Source: Euglena gracilis (lineage: Eukaryota > Euglenida > Euglenophyceae > Euglenales). From it: DNA of 64,000 nucleotides. Below are positions 21,856 to 34,518 of the stretch, piece by piece. Under the pieces are notes generated by a model. The model was not told the DNA's origin. It did no database searches and worked only from the letters and a program-made list of their open reading frames with translations. Position numbers and translations under genes: made by a program. Numbering within the stretch: the first letter of the stretch is position 1; every line of letters starts with the position of its first letter. The DNA is taken from contig CP154954.1 in the NCBI GenBank assembly GCA_039621445.1, forward strand, positions 21,712,954 to 21,776,953. The letters run 5' to 3'.

Positions 21856-22251
21856 TCACCGGCCCAACATGGTCATGACCGGTACCCTCCCACTGTAAGC
21901 AATCACGCACAATATATGTTGAAGGTTGGGGGGTTGGCCTTTGCCATAGGCCTTGCCTTTCCCCCCTTTGTCCCCCTTGTATGGTTGGTAGCGGTGCCCG
22001 CCGCTCCAACAATCCCGTGCTAGGTGCCCCCACCGGCCGCACTTCCAACATTGTCGGCTGCGGCGGGGGGCTTGGGCGGGGAGTGTTGGTGCGGCAGGAC
22101 CCTGTGTGTGTGTTGGCGGCACAGTACTTTCTGTCTCCGCCAAATCAACTTTGGGGGGGAGACCATTACGCAACTTGTTCACAAGGACGATTCTGCCCCG
22201 GGGCTTCGGTGCCCACCCCTTTGGCACCCCCCATTCAGGGCCTCCCCCCAC
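21856..22251 (-). CDS. Gag-like zinc knuckle fragment with Gly/Lys tail
   Basis: Contains a classical CCHC knuckle (CWKCGRWGHLARDC) at about residues 68-81, followed by GGHRYQPYKGDKGGKGKAYG. This is the nucleic-acid-binding end of a retrotransposon Gag protein. It overlaps the upstream ORF 22179-22613 by about 70 bp in a different frame, so the parent Gag is split by a frameshift near 22.2-22.25 kb. Whether this is a programmed shift or decay cannot be told from one copy. GK-rich tails of this sort occur in retroelements of several algal groups. Confidence 0.6.
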   Translation of the reverse strand: MGGGPEWGVPKGWAPKPRGRIVLVNKLRNGLPPKVDLAETESTVPPTHTQGPAAPTLPAQAPRRSRQCWKCGRWGHLARDCWSGGHRYQPYKGDKGGKGKAYGKGQPPNLQHILCVIAYSGRVPVMTMLGR

Positions 22252-22613
22252 CTTGGCCCACTTAGGCCTTCTCCAGCCTCACTCCAAGGCCTCGGTCCAT
22301 ACTTTCTTTCCGTTTGTGTCCCCCTCTCGCTGTGGAATATGGTGTGCCCATTCTCATCACAATCCTCCTCATATTGACAATCCAAACACCTTTTTTTGTA
22401 AAACAATCTTCTCTCCCCCTCTTCCTTGACAGGCAAAAGAACCGTGAACTCCCGAAAGCAATTTTGGCACACTTCATACCACTCCCTTAGCTGAAAATCG
22501 GGTGACCGAAATGGCACCCCTCTGACATCCACCCTCTCAAAGGTTTCACAATTGATGCAGAATCCTTTGAATCCCCCCTCCCCATCGTTCAAGGGAGCCA
22601 AAAAAGTGTCCAC
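22179..22613 (-). CDS. Cysteine-rich (three CxxC) ORF, N-terminal part of a Gag-like protein
   Basis: 144 residues starting MDTFLAPLND. CxxC pairs occur at CINC (about residue 19), CQNC (about residue 52) and CLDC followed by a fourth Cys (about residue 78). They could bind two zinc ions. It runs directly into the zinc-knuckle ORF in another frame. I see no protease or polymerase motif, so calling it Gag-like is inference from position. Confidence 0.5.
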   Translation of the reverse strand: MDTFLAPLNDGEGGFKGFCINCETFERVDVRGVPFRSPDFQLREWYEVCQNCFREFTVLLPVKEEGERRLFYKKRCLDCQYEEDCDENGHTIFHSERGTQTERKYGPRPWSEAGEGLSGPRWGEALNGGCQRGGHRSPGAESSL

Positions 22614-23207
22614 CCCGTGTCAAACATCACATGTTTTGTAAAATCCTTGGAGCCTCTCATCCAAATTGACTTGGTTTAATTTCCCACGAAAATGCTAGCC
22701 CTGGGAAGGCGTGCCCAGCACCCATGGGCCACACAAATTTGGCACAAAGTTAGGTTTAACTCCTAACCCAACCCTATTCTAGAACGCTAAAGAATATGCC
22801 AACCCTTGGAAATTCTCAATGCCCCCCCCCACGGGGCAGGGTGAGCGGTGATTTTGTGGGGGGGGAGGGGCAAGGCCACAACCCAGGGGGGGGGGGTCCA
22901 GATCACCTACCCCTTGGGCCGAGGGGGGTTTCTGGACCCCCCCTCCCGCAAACCCCAAAGAAATTTCGGCTCAAAGCGCTGGAAAACATAAATATTTGGC
23001 GTATGTTTTGACTGATACTTAAAAAAAAAGATTCGCGATTCTCGGGCCTTTTCCTTTGGCAAGGGATGCGCAGAGGGGAAGAAATGGGGTCCACAGGGAC
23101 TGAAGGGGACGGGTGTCTCCCACCCGGCTTATACCCGGGATCCACACAACTGGTTGTGTGGCAAAGAACCCAGCGGAAGAAGCCCAACACCGGAAGGACA
23201 AAATTGT

Positions 23208-23271
23208 GTTTATTTGCACAAATGCGCGCACCAACATAATTACGTTGGTGCGCGCATTTGCGCAAATAAAC
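23208..23271. repeat. 64-bp palindrome, second copy
   Basis: Same structure as 15281-15344, with two mismatched pairs. It is in the duplicated segment and is followed at 23425-23640 by the TTTGCGCAAATGCGC dyad cluster. Confidence 0.9.
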
Positions 23272-24234
23272 ATAAACATGTCTTTCAAGGATTGGGCTTT
23301 AGTACCCATGAACTGACGCCGTCGAAAAACGGCGTGACGAAGGAGCTGTGAGTGCGTAGACCAACGGGCCGTCCAGTTGGTGGGTTTGTCACACTGTTTG
23401 TCGATGGCGCAAAAAAAAAAGCTTATGGGCGCAAATGCGCGCACAAACACAAATTATGTTTATGTGCGCATTTGCACAAATGCGCAAACAAACATGTTCT
23501 TTGTTTATTTGTGCAAATGCGCAAATAAACAAAGAAGAACGGTGTGACGGAAACATAGCTGTCAAACACCGACAGCAGATGTGGTTCATTTGCGCATGTG
23601 CGCACATCACATTGTTTGTGGGCGCAAATGCGCAAATAAATTGCATGCAAAGTGAAGCGGTTTTGCTTGCAAAGTGCCATGGTGGGTTTTTTTGTGGGGA
23701 GGGGCATGCTGTTGACAATGGAGAGGAAGGAAGACTGCCTCCCGAGGTTCGTCCCCGCTAAAGCTGCTGAAGAGAATCAGGACTGAAAGGGAATGCTGGA
23801 AACCCTGTGGGTGCTCAGGAGGGGCACCATAACAACCTGGGTGGTGGGTGGGGGGGTTGGGTGCTCGACCGGGGTGGTCCATAAGGAACAGGGTTTTCCG
23901 CTTATTTTTCGCTAAGGACCGCCCCTAAAGGACAGCCTTCAGGCCTGTAAGCCGGACAAACACCACACTGGGGCTCAAACGGAGTCGAAAAAATTCTGTT
24001 TGGAAAACGCAATTTTTTTCCCTTTTTGGGTGGATGGGCGAGGCTCTTTGATGCTAGAAGGTATCGACCTGTTTCAGCTGGAATGTGTTCATTTTCTCGA
24101 CAATTTGTGCATGTTCATTTTTAGTTGAATGTGTTGGGGCTTCAGAGGATTTTTTTTTATTTTTGTTCACAAACCTGGGTTCGACCGCCCCCCACCAGGC
24201 TTTCCCATTCGATCCGGCCCGTCGTCTCCCTTAG

Positions 24235-24318
24235 AGGGTGCAACCAGGCCCCAGGCCCCCAGGTCGGTCCCGGAGGAGGAGCAGAGGGCCCCGGCCACTC
24301 CCCCAGCCGTCCCTCGAG
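24235..24318 (+). CDS. Array exon B5 (84 nt, phase 1-1)
   Basis: Encodes EGATRPQAPRSVPEEEQRAP then ATPPAVPR between CTCCCTTAG and GTGAGT. One residue differs from B4 (I to T). Confidence 0.7.
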
Positions 24319-24572
24319 GTGAGTCGGTGCCAGTCGTCACAATCTCGCACCCGTCCATATGTGGTGCATATGACAGCATAGAGATGTTTCTACCCCCCCC
24401 CCAAGTGAGCTCCCGACATAGTTGCCAAAAATATTTTTAAGTCCTGATTGGGCAGCAGGGATTTGTACAGAAGGAGGTGTGTACGAGGGTCATCTCCGCG
24501 AAATCGGCCTCCAACCGGTGATCCCGGACGTGATTGAGTTTTGGGCCTGGAGGTAAGGGGTGTTCTTGTCAG

Positions 24573-24653
24573 GGGACGCCCCGCAGACCCCCACGGCGGT
24601 GGCCCTGGCGGAGGAGCAGAGGGCCCCGGCCACTCCCCCGGCTGCAGCTGACG
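24573..24653 (+). CDS. Array exon A5 (81 nt, phase 1-1)
   Basis: Type A with the extra codon seen in A4 (TAVALAEEQ). Borders are TTCTTGTCAG and GTACGC. It is the last type-A exon; downstream members are all B-like or shorter. Confidence 0.7.
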
Positions 24654-24984
24654 GTACGCGTCTCACCGCCCGCATCCAGTCGCCTGCGGTACAGTGTTTC
24701 GTTCGCGTGAAAGAAAGAAAATGTTTGTGGTTCAAAGACCCCAGCCCTTGGAAGGCGTGCCTCAGGCGTCCCCATCAAATGCACCTGTTGGCCACACACC
24801 ATGGGGCGAGGGAGTAAATTCCCAGTTTTATTATTCTCCTGGGACATTATGGCATTGTTATTGAAGCAGCAGGTTCATGGATAAGGATAAATGTGTAAAA
24901 AAGAAAAAGAAAAAGAAATTCCCGGTCGACACCTGACACCCTCAAAATGGCTATGATAAAGAATAGCTGCCGCATGTACACATG

Positions 24985-25090
24985 CATGCACGCAATTATG
25001 CATGTGTGTATTTACGTGTGTATGTATGTATGTGCGTGCCTACGCACGTATGTGTGTATGTATGTCTGTCTGTCTGTCTGTCTGTCAGTG
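24985..25090 (+). repeat. (TATG)n/(TCTG)n microsatellite
   Basis: About 100 bp of TATG-type repeats ending in five TCTG units. Intronic, between A5 and B6, at the position equivalent to the larger TATG array of 13.4-13.6 kb. Confidence 0.85.
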
Positions 25091-25618
25091 TAGCAAACAA
25101 TAGCTCTTTCCCGGCATGAGTTTCTGAAAGGTCTGTAAAGTGGTAAATGTCTTCTTGGTCTGAAAGTGGGTGTGACACCAGCATTAAGAATTCCACCCAG
25201 CTGCATTGCTTTGCATCAGGAGGGAGTGAGTGGTCTTTTGGTGTGGACGATTTTTGGGGCGAATATTTCTTTTGGTGTTGAAGGAGTTTTGCTGGCAAAG
25301 TGCCATGGTGGACAGTATGCTTCTTTATGTTTCCCTTTCTCCAGTATTGCATGCACGACGAACAGGAACGGGTCTGTGGTGTGATCCTTGAAAAAAAAGA
25401 TTGAGGTTTTATTTTCAGCATTGGTTTTTCAGCATTGGTTTTCAGCATTGTGGTTTTGTTGACGAAGGAAGGTCGTATTGTTGTGAAACGTGCTTCCGAG
25501 TTTCGTCCCGCTCCCATGAACAGGAAGTTTTACGGGTGGTCGGGGCACCCGACGCTGGGTGGGGTGGGGTCTCCCTCCCCCAGGCTTTCCTACACAACCT
25601 GTTCAATTTTCCTTTCAG

Positions 25619-25705
25619 AGAGTTCAACCAGCCCCCAGGCCACCGAGGTTGTGCTGGAGGAGGAGCAGAGGGCCCCAGCCACTCCCCCAGCCACCCCTCC
25701 TGGAG
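25619..25705 (+). CDS. Array exon B6 (87 nt, phase 1-1)
   Basis: Encodes ESSTSPQATEVVLEEEQRAP then ATPPATPPG between CCTTTCAG and GTGAGT. It is more divergent than B2-B5 but keeps the EEEQRAPATPP core and the symmetric phase. The divergence suggests an older copy. Confidence 0.7.
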
Positions 25706-26187
25706 GTGAGTCAGTGCCAATTCTCGCAATGCCGTAATGCAGCGACAGCACGAAAGGTTCATCTACCGCAGGGCGATAGATTTAACGATTTGATAGAAAG
25801 CAAATGTGCCCGAGCGAACCTCAAATTCTGCAGGCAAATTCATGGGGCGTCCATTTGGGGGGGGGGGTTGAACAAATTCCTCATGCACAACACATGAACC
25901 AGCGCAGGCACTGGGAGGTGGCAAAGGGAAGGTTGCCCACGTTCAAAAGCAGCCAGGTGCGTCTTATTCTTATCCCTATTTCAGCCTTATTCGGAGCTGG
26001 AGATTATTAGCATGAACACCCCTTTCCCCAAATGTTTCTGGTTCATTGTTATGGCGTATTGCACGCAAAAGAGAAAGGATTCCTTTAGCATGAGCGTGTG
26101 CATATTCGATGGAGGGGAAGGAAGCCGCATAAGAATCGCCGAAGTCACGTTTTTCTGCAATGGAATCTCATGGTGGCCTGCTTTCAG

Positions 26188-26271
26188 AGGGTGCCCCCAG
26201 CCCCGTGGCCCTTGAGTCGGTCTCGGGGGAGGAGCCAAGGGCCTCGGCCACTCCCCCAGCTGTCCCTCGAG
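26188..26271 (+). CDS. Array exon B7 (84 nt, phase 1-1)
   Basis: Encodes EGAPSPVALESVSGEEPRAS then ATPPAVPR between CTTTCAG and GTGAAC. The core is EEPRASATPP, so the Q is lost. No A exon follows. Confidence 0.65.
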
Positions 26272-26705
26272 GTGAACAAATTTTTTGGCTTTGTTTTGAT
26301 CGTCCATCAAAGGGGAGCTGCCCAAGGCTGAACGAAAACCCCGAAATTCGCGCAGCCTCCCCCATTTTTGAAAATGTGCAGGTCGGCTACCACCCCTTCC
26401 CATTATTCTGTGGTGCCGTTTTTTTTTTAGGTCCATGCTCTTCAGGAGGAGTTTTTCTTGCAAAAAGGATGTTGGGCACCCCATCTCCCAGGGTTGGGGT
26501 ATTGATTCCTCAGCCGGATTTCTTTTACTGCCCTAGACTTGTTGACAAAGAAAAGAAATTCTTTCTTTTTTCAGTCCGAGCTTTGTGAAGCAAGAGCTTA
26601 GCACTGCAATGCAAGGAAAGGAAGTGTATGGCTGATGTTTTTTTTGTGCAAGAGTCGTCCCTGCAAGATTGGTCTTCGTGGTAATCCCAGTACAATATCC
26701 TTCAG

Positions 26706-26768
26706 ACCGAGCGAGCCCTGCCGAGACCCTGGACATCGTCCCTGACGAGGATCAGCGGGCGCCTCGAG
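26706..26768 (+). CDS. Array exon C1 (63 nt, phase 1-1)
   Basis: A shortened member: DRASPAETLDIVPDEDQRAP then R, between ATCCTTCAG and GTGAGT. It keeps DEDQRAPR|G but lacks the ATPP extension. 21 codons, symmetric. Confidence 0.65.
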
Positions 26769-27190
26769 GTGAGTGTCGATGTCTCGTAACCCGCATCTGA
26801 TCATGTGTTTGGATGAAAGATGTGTTTGTGTGAAAGGTTCTAAAAACTTTGCCTCAAACATGATCTCAGACAGTTTTTTGGCCAAGGTTTTAGGGGGCTG
26901 GGGACGACCGCAGCACATTGGTCACCATGGTCCCTGCCTTCGGGCTCTCCGAAACCCTGTCCCAAATACAGTTCTTCACATAACGTTCCTCATCACGTAT
27001 TTTTTCGGGCAGCCGGTGGGTGAATCCCCCGCCCCGTATTTGGCTTTCGGACCATCAACGTTTTGTGCCTCCGCCGCTCATACCGTTTTCGACACGCTGC
27101 GGAGGTGGCGCTGATGGGCACATTTGGGGTCCCATCACATGGGCAGCACCTGCTTCGCCGGCCACCCTCCGTTGCTCCGCCGCATCGCAG

Positions 27191-27313
27191 GCGTGGCGGT
27201 GCCCGCCCACACCCCCGGGGTGACGCCCCCCGCCTGCCGTCGCCCAGCGCCATCGCCGCCGGGACGGGGGCCCCCAGGCGTGCCGCGGGCCTCACCTGCT
27301 GAGCAGCGGCGAG
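27191..27313 (+). CDS. Candidate exon of the array gene (123 nt, phase 1-1)
   Basis: Between CGCATCGCAG and GTCGGT. The product is Pro/Arg-rich (AVPAHTPGVTPPACRRPAPS) and ends ASPAEQRR|G, echoing the EQRAPR|G end of C1 and C2. GC at third positions is very high and the phase is right for its neighbours. The donor is not strong, and a minus-strand GTGAGG donor also exists here, so the call is moderate. Confidence 0.45.
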
Positions 27314-27411
27314 GTCGGTCGGTGAGGGGTGCCTGAGTCTGCATGACCGAAGGATTTTGTTATGAAAAAACGCACAAAAAAAACAGGGCGGGGGTGTTCC
27401 GAATTTTGCAG

Positions 27412-27465
27412 CGAGGGCTTCGCTGTGCTGTCAGGGACAGGCGCCCCTCCCCACCTCCGCAAGAG
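27412..27465 (+). CDS. Possible small exon (54 nt, phase 1-1)
   Basis: Between AATTTTGCAG and GTCTGA: 18 codons, with RASLCCQGQAPLPTSAR in phase. It has the same length as the exon at 33752. Only phase and borders support it. Confidence 0.3.
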
Positions 27466-27669
27466 GTCTGAGGGTCTCAGACGCAGCCGAAGGGTGGGCC
27501 AGGTGGGCCAGGAAGGGTGGGATGGGCCAGGATCAACCGTAGCTTTCTGCGCCGAGGCGTCGCCTTTTGGGGGGGGAGGTTGGAAGAAATCCATTTGAAT
27601 TTTTGCCATTTTTGACTCGAATGGCTGAAGCAGAACAGATTGCTTGGTTTTCAAGAACCAATCAATCAT

Positions 27670-27980
27670 GACTTTTATATTATATCATATTATGTAACAC
27701 CATCTTATGTATAATACCACACATAATACCATATATAATACCACATATAATACCATATGCAATACCATATATATAAAACCATCTGATTTTATATTATATC
27801 ATATAACATTATAGTACATGATATTACATAATATTAAATAACAATATATTGCATTGCATTGCATTGCATTACAGAACAATAAAAACATCACATCATATTA
27901 CATTATATTACATTATATCATAGTATATCATATTGTATCATACCATACCATACCAGACCAGACCATATCATATGATATCA
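27670..27980. repeat. AT-rich (ATAATACCACAT)-type repeats
   Basis: Low-complexity sequence with repeated ATAATACCA(C/T)AT, four GCATT units at 27851-27870 and TCATATTACATTATAT motifs. Intronic. Confidence 0.7.
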
Positions 27981-28281
27981 TGTCACTGCGCATAATTAGG
28001 GCACTGCGCAGTTATTCGGGGGGGGGGGGTAAGAAAATCTCCAAAAGCACAATTTTGGGGTATTTTTTTCAATCCTTTCATTAAAGAAAAACTTTGGCCC
28101 AGGATGGTCGGAGTAGTGCTTTTTTCCAGTGTACGGTAAAAATGGCTAGCCAGTGGACCGGGGTCTTTAAGCAGAAGATGAGCTGATCTCAGCATTGAGG
28201 TGCAAGGAAAGGAAGTGTTCGGCACAGTATTTTCCTTCTCTGCAAGATCAGTCCTATAATCTTGTTATTATCTGCCCTCAG

Positions 28282-28344
28282 AGGGAGCGAAACGCGCCGA
28301 GACTCCGGACGTCGCCCCCGACGAGGAGCAGAGAGCACCTCGAG
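28282..28344 (+). CDS. Array exon C2 (63 nt, phase 1-1)
   Basis: Encodes EGAKRAETPDVAPDEEQRAP then R, between GCCCTCAG and GTGAGC. It is homologous to C1 (AETxDxxPDExQRAPR). Symmetric phase. Confidence 0.65.
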
Positions 28345-28641
28345 GTGAGCAAGTGTATGTGTCTCGTCGCCCGCATCCCATTCCTCGTTTGCCTGAAAAA
28401 TCAATTTGAAACCATGTTTGGACCGTCTCAAATCACAGCTTCAGACCGAGAATGGTGATTTTTTTTGCCAGGGGCGGGGCGACCAAGGCCGCAATCTCCA
28501 CCCGCAGGCTCCCCCCCACTCTTGGCCCAGACACAGTTCTTGAGGTCCTCGTCACCCATTTCTTTTTCAGGCAATGGGGGGGGCATCCAGAGCGTCCCCC
28601 CCCCGACCGTTTTGCTTTGCCTGCCGCCGCCACACTCGCAG

Positions 28642-28725
28642 TGCCGCCCCCGGCGGAGGGCGGCCTGGCGGCGATGCAGCACATGTGGGCAGAGCTGCCC
28701 TCAGAGTCCTCCCGGCGCTGCTCCG
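28642..28725 (+). CDS. Array exon D (84 nt if donor at 28726)
   Basis: After CACACTCGCAG it encodes PPPAEGGLAAMQHMWAELPS then ESSRRCS. It enters in phase 1. With donor GTGTGC at 28726 it leaves in phase 1, keeping the symmetric rule. An alternative donor GTCACG at 28734 would leave in phase 0 and clash with the next exon's phase 1 acceptor. Unlike the A/B/C exons it has amphipathic-looking residues (LAAMQHMWAELP). No domain is recognised. Confidence 0.5.
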
Positions 28726-28837
28726 GTGTGCAGGTCACGCGACGTTGACCGACGGGTGGTTGTCGGTTGTCGGTTGGGGCGGCCGAAAGCCTGTCAGCGT
28801 CCCCCCATGGGTGAAGCAGGTATTGTCGGCCGTTTTC

Positions 28838-29192
28838 GCCACTTCGTCATTGGGGCCGTTCTTGGCCATTTTTGCCATTGTTTGTTTGCCCTTGTTTATT
28901 TTTGGCCATTTTTGGGCCATTTTGGGCCGCTTTTGTGCACTTTGGCCCTTCTTGGCCACTTTTGGTCAGTTTTGTCTATTAATAGCACTGTTGGTTTTTT
29001 TGGGCTGCTTACGGAAATTTTGGTTGTTTTTGGTTGCTCTTACCCCTAAAATTTCCATAAATGTCCAAAATAAAAGGCCAAGGCAGCTAGAACTTGTCAA
29101 AAGTGGCCAAAACATCCACAAATGACCAAAAGCAGCTAAACGTGGCCAAAGCAACCAAAGTGACCAAAAATGGCCAAAGAGGGGCCAAAAGC
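28838..29192. repeat. Strand-switching TTTTGGCC/GGCCAAAA array, second copy
   Basis: T-rich TTGGCCATTTTTG units (28838-29042) switch to A-rich GTGGCCAAAA units (about 29070-29192). Same architecture as 17.69-18.60 kb, one third the size. Confidence 0.75.
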
Positions 29193-29390
29193 TGCAATTC
29201 ACTCATTGAGGTCCTCAGGCCAATGCAGGCTCTGCATGGCGATGCGGGAGCCAAAAGGGTGGGTGGCCGCCAGACAGGAACCCCCACCCACCCCCCAGCC
29301 CACCCGCAACCCTGGAGGAAAAAAAAGGTGCATTTTGGAGGTGGGGGATCGCCCATGTCCCCCCGCACACCCAGCAGCCCATCCCTTCAG

Positions 29391-29486
29391 ACGCCACCAT
29401 GGACATCACGGAAGAGCTGCACTCCCGCCGCCCCAGCCATGATGAACCCGTGGTGGGTGTGCTCCCTTCTCTGCGGAGGCACTCTG
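29391..29486 (+). CDS. Array exon E (96 nt, phase 1-1)
   Basis: Between ATCCCTTCAG and GTAAGG, both good sites. Encodes ATMDITEELHSRRPSHDEPV then VGVLPSLRRHS in phase. 32 codons, symmetric. Composition is mixed and protein-like rather than Pro/Ala-rich. Last clear exon before the CAG array. Confidence 0.6.
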
Positions 29487-29604
29487 GTAAGGACACCCAG
29501 GTGCACCGCGGTTTGGGGCCGGTTGGCTTTCTTTGCGCCTCGGGATTGGGTCCAGACTGACCTGGCTTCTGCTGGTCGGGGACAGGCACAGAGGCAGTTT
29601 GTCA

Positions 29605-32499
<2,895 letters not shown>

Positions 32500-32500
<1 letters not shown>

Positions 32501-33751
32501 GGTTTGTTTGCAAACCATTTTGGCGCTTTCTTGACCCCCCCCCCCGTTGGGTTGGAGGAATATGCTCTCTTTTGCCCCCCCCCCTCAAGGGATTTTTTTA
32601 AGTTTGGACCCCCGGGGGGGGGAGGGGGGGGGTAGGGTGGGTGGGTCCGCCGGACCCCCTCCCCCCCCCCCCCAGGGGGGGGGGGGGGGGTCCCCCCGGA
32701 GGGGGTGGGATATACTTTTCGGCGCCGCAGGCGCCGAAAAAATTCTATTTTTAGCACTTCGCGATTTTTCGGCCATTTTTTGTGGGTCCCCCGGGACCCC
32801 CTCCCCCCCCCCGGGGGGGGCCCCCCCCCAGGGGGTGGGTGGGTGTGGGGGGACCCCCCCCCTCCCCCCCCCCCGGTCTTAAAAAAACCCCTACCCCCAT
32901 CCCAAGGGGGGCGGACTGTGTGCCATGGGTCGCATTTTGGTCCGGCCAGAGGCCGGGGCGGAGAATTTTTCAAGGGCTTTCGGCCGACTTTGGCTGAATG
33001 TTGGGTGGGCTGGCCGGGTGGTTGACCCCTGGGGGGGGGGGGGTAAACCCCCCATTCCAATGCGCAGTGCCCAAATGGTGCACAATGTTCCCCCAAGGGT
33101 CTAAAAGTGAATCCAAAAAAAACACCCCTCAAAAAGCCATTTTACGTTGAACTGCTTTCGGGTAGTGCCCAAATAAATGTCACACACCTGAGGATTCGAA
33201 ACTTCGGTCCGATGATGTGCACACCCCATGCATTTGAGTGAGGGGGATTTGCATTTGCATTTGTTTTTGTAGACAGGGGGAAATGCGCTGTGTTTTCCTC
33301 ATTTTCACACATTTTGTTGTGTATTTTTGTGATTTTCAGGCAAATGCACATTCTTCGGACATTTTGTTCATTTTTTGCTCATGATTTTATTTGCACATTT
33401 TTTGTGTTATACACATTTTTTCTGTAACGAGTTTTATCTTGCGAAAATCTTTGTAAATGATCTTTGGCAAAAGGGTGTACATCCCCGGGAGGTTTTTAGG
33501 AGTTTTCATGCAAGTTGCATTTTTTATTCTTTTCCATTGTTTTGCATTGCGCATTTTGAGGTGCCTTGTTGCATATTCTCCCCACTAACCTTGACGATGA
33601 TGCACGGAGGGCGGTGCCTTTTTGCATTCGCTCTGCCTCGTTTCCTGGACTTGCAGCATTTTTATTTCATTTTCCAGTTGTTCGCTTTCCCCCCTGTCGT
33701 TTTCCGATTTGAAAGGATGGCAACGGGTGCTTGGACATTGTTCCCCTTCAG
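32500..33751. other. Poly-C/G tracts and intron-like sequence after the CAG array
   Basis: Long C/G runs to 33050, including the perfect 25-bp dyad TTTTCGGCGCCG...CGGCGCCGAAAA at about 32716-32740. T-rich sequence with GCATTTT motifs follows. No exon is supported. Confidence 0.5.
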
Positions 33752-33805
33752 GGACAACTGATGCATGGGACTCTGGTCTCTTGGATTTGGAGGCAACCAT
33801 CGGAG
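33752..33805 (+). CDS. Candidate exon F (54 nt, phase 1-1)
   Basis: Between GTTCCCCTTCAG and GTGTGT. Encodes TTDAWDSGLLDLEATIG in phase: acidic, with a leucine pair. Its symmetric phase continues the series across the CAG array and matches the phase 1 acceptor of the membrane exon at 34298. Confidence 0.5.
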
Positions 33806-34297
33806 GTGTGTGTCAAGCCCCCCCCCCCACATAACCGAATTCCAATCCCCTGCTCCATTTTTCCATTGGGCTCCCATTCTGACATTTCAAAAAGGCTCAG
33901 TGACCAAAAGGATCGGGTTGCGGAGGGAAACAATGAAGCAGCATTCTTGTTGCTCCAGATCCGGGGCAGCAGTTTGTTTTGGCTGTGGCAACCAGCGGCG
34001 ACCGACTGCGACGAAAGCAGGAACAGAGGTCAAAGAAGATGCAACCGGCGTAATGGGGCGTTCTGGCCACCACCACTGCCCTGGTCTGGTGACGTTTCGC
34101 CCGGCGTTTTTCCCGAATCAAGCCATGTCACATATGTCACGTGTGACCGTGTGGCACAGGGCTCTTCCCTGCCGAGACTGCTTTGTGCCATTATCCCTGT
34201 CACCCCCCAGGGCCTGGGCAGGCACAGGAGGGGGGGCACAGGTTGGCTGGCAGCCAGCCTGCCTCTGGTGTGAGCCAGCCCGCATCCTTTGCTCCAG

Positions 34298-34518
34298 GTT
34301 TCCTGGGGTCCTTCGTCGTCCTGCACCCGTCCGGCGACCCCGACGCCCCCGCTGTCGTGGCCGCCGCCACCACCGCTGCGCTGGCGGCCGCCGCCCTCGC
34401 GGCTGCCGCAGCGTCGGCCGTCCACCGCACGCCGCGCGGTGGTGACCGCACGCCGCGCCTCCGGTCCCCGCCCCAGACCCCCCGCCCCGAATGGGACAGC
34501 CGCATCATTGCGAGCAGG
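34298..34518 (+). CDS. Candidate exon G with an Ala-rich membrane segment
   Basis: Between TTGCTCCAG and a donor after AGCAGG: 221 nt, phase 1 in and phase 0 out. The product starts FLGSFVVLHPSGDPDAP, then an Ala/Leu/Val hydrophobic stretch of about 26 residues (VVAAATTAALAAAALAAAAA). An Arg/Pro-rich basic tail ending EWDSRIIASR follows. The order helix then basic Pro-rich tail repeats that of exon 8919-9133, as does the phase change. Third positions are almost all G or C. It is probably the membrane anchor of the array gene. An alternative frame gives Arg-rich low complexity and stops early. Confidence 0.6.

Larger units (their letters stand above)
22700..24400 (+). repeat. Segmental duplication, copy 2 (partner at 14.81-16.47 kb)
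   Basis: Near-identical to copy 1 over its length, with small differences such as C-run lengths, the extra TTTTTTTTATTTTTGTTCAC before exon B5 and point changes. The retroelement-derived DNA at 17.5-22.7 kb separates the two copies. Confidence 0.85.

Noticed and set aside
33958-34028. Possible exon after TTGCTCCAG (reads DPGQQFVLAVATSGDRLRRK)
   Set aside because: Its donor is phase 2, which would force the next exon (34298) into a frame that soon stops. Neighbours fit better without it.
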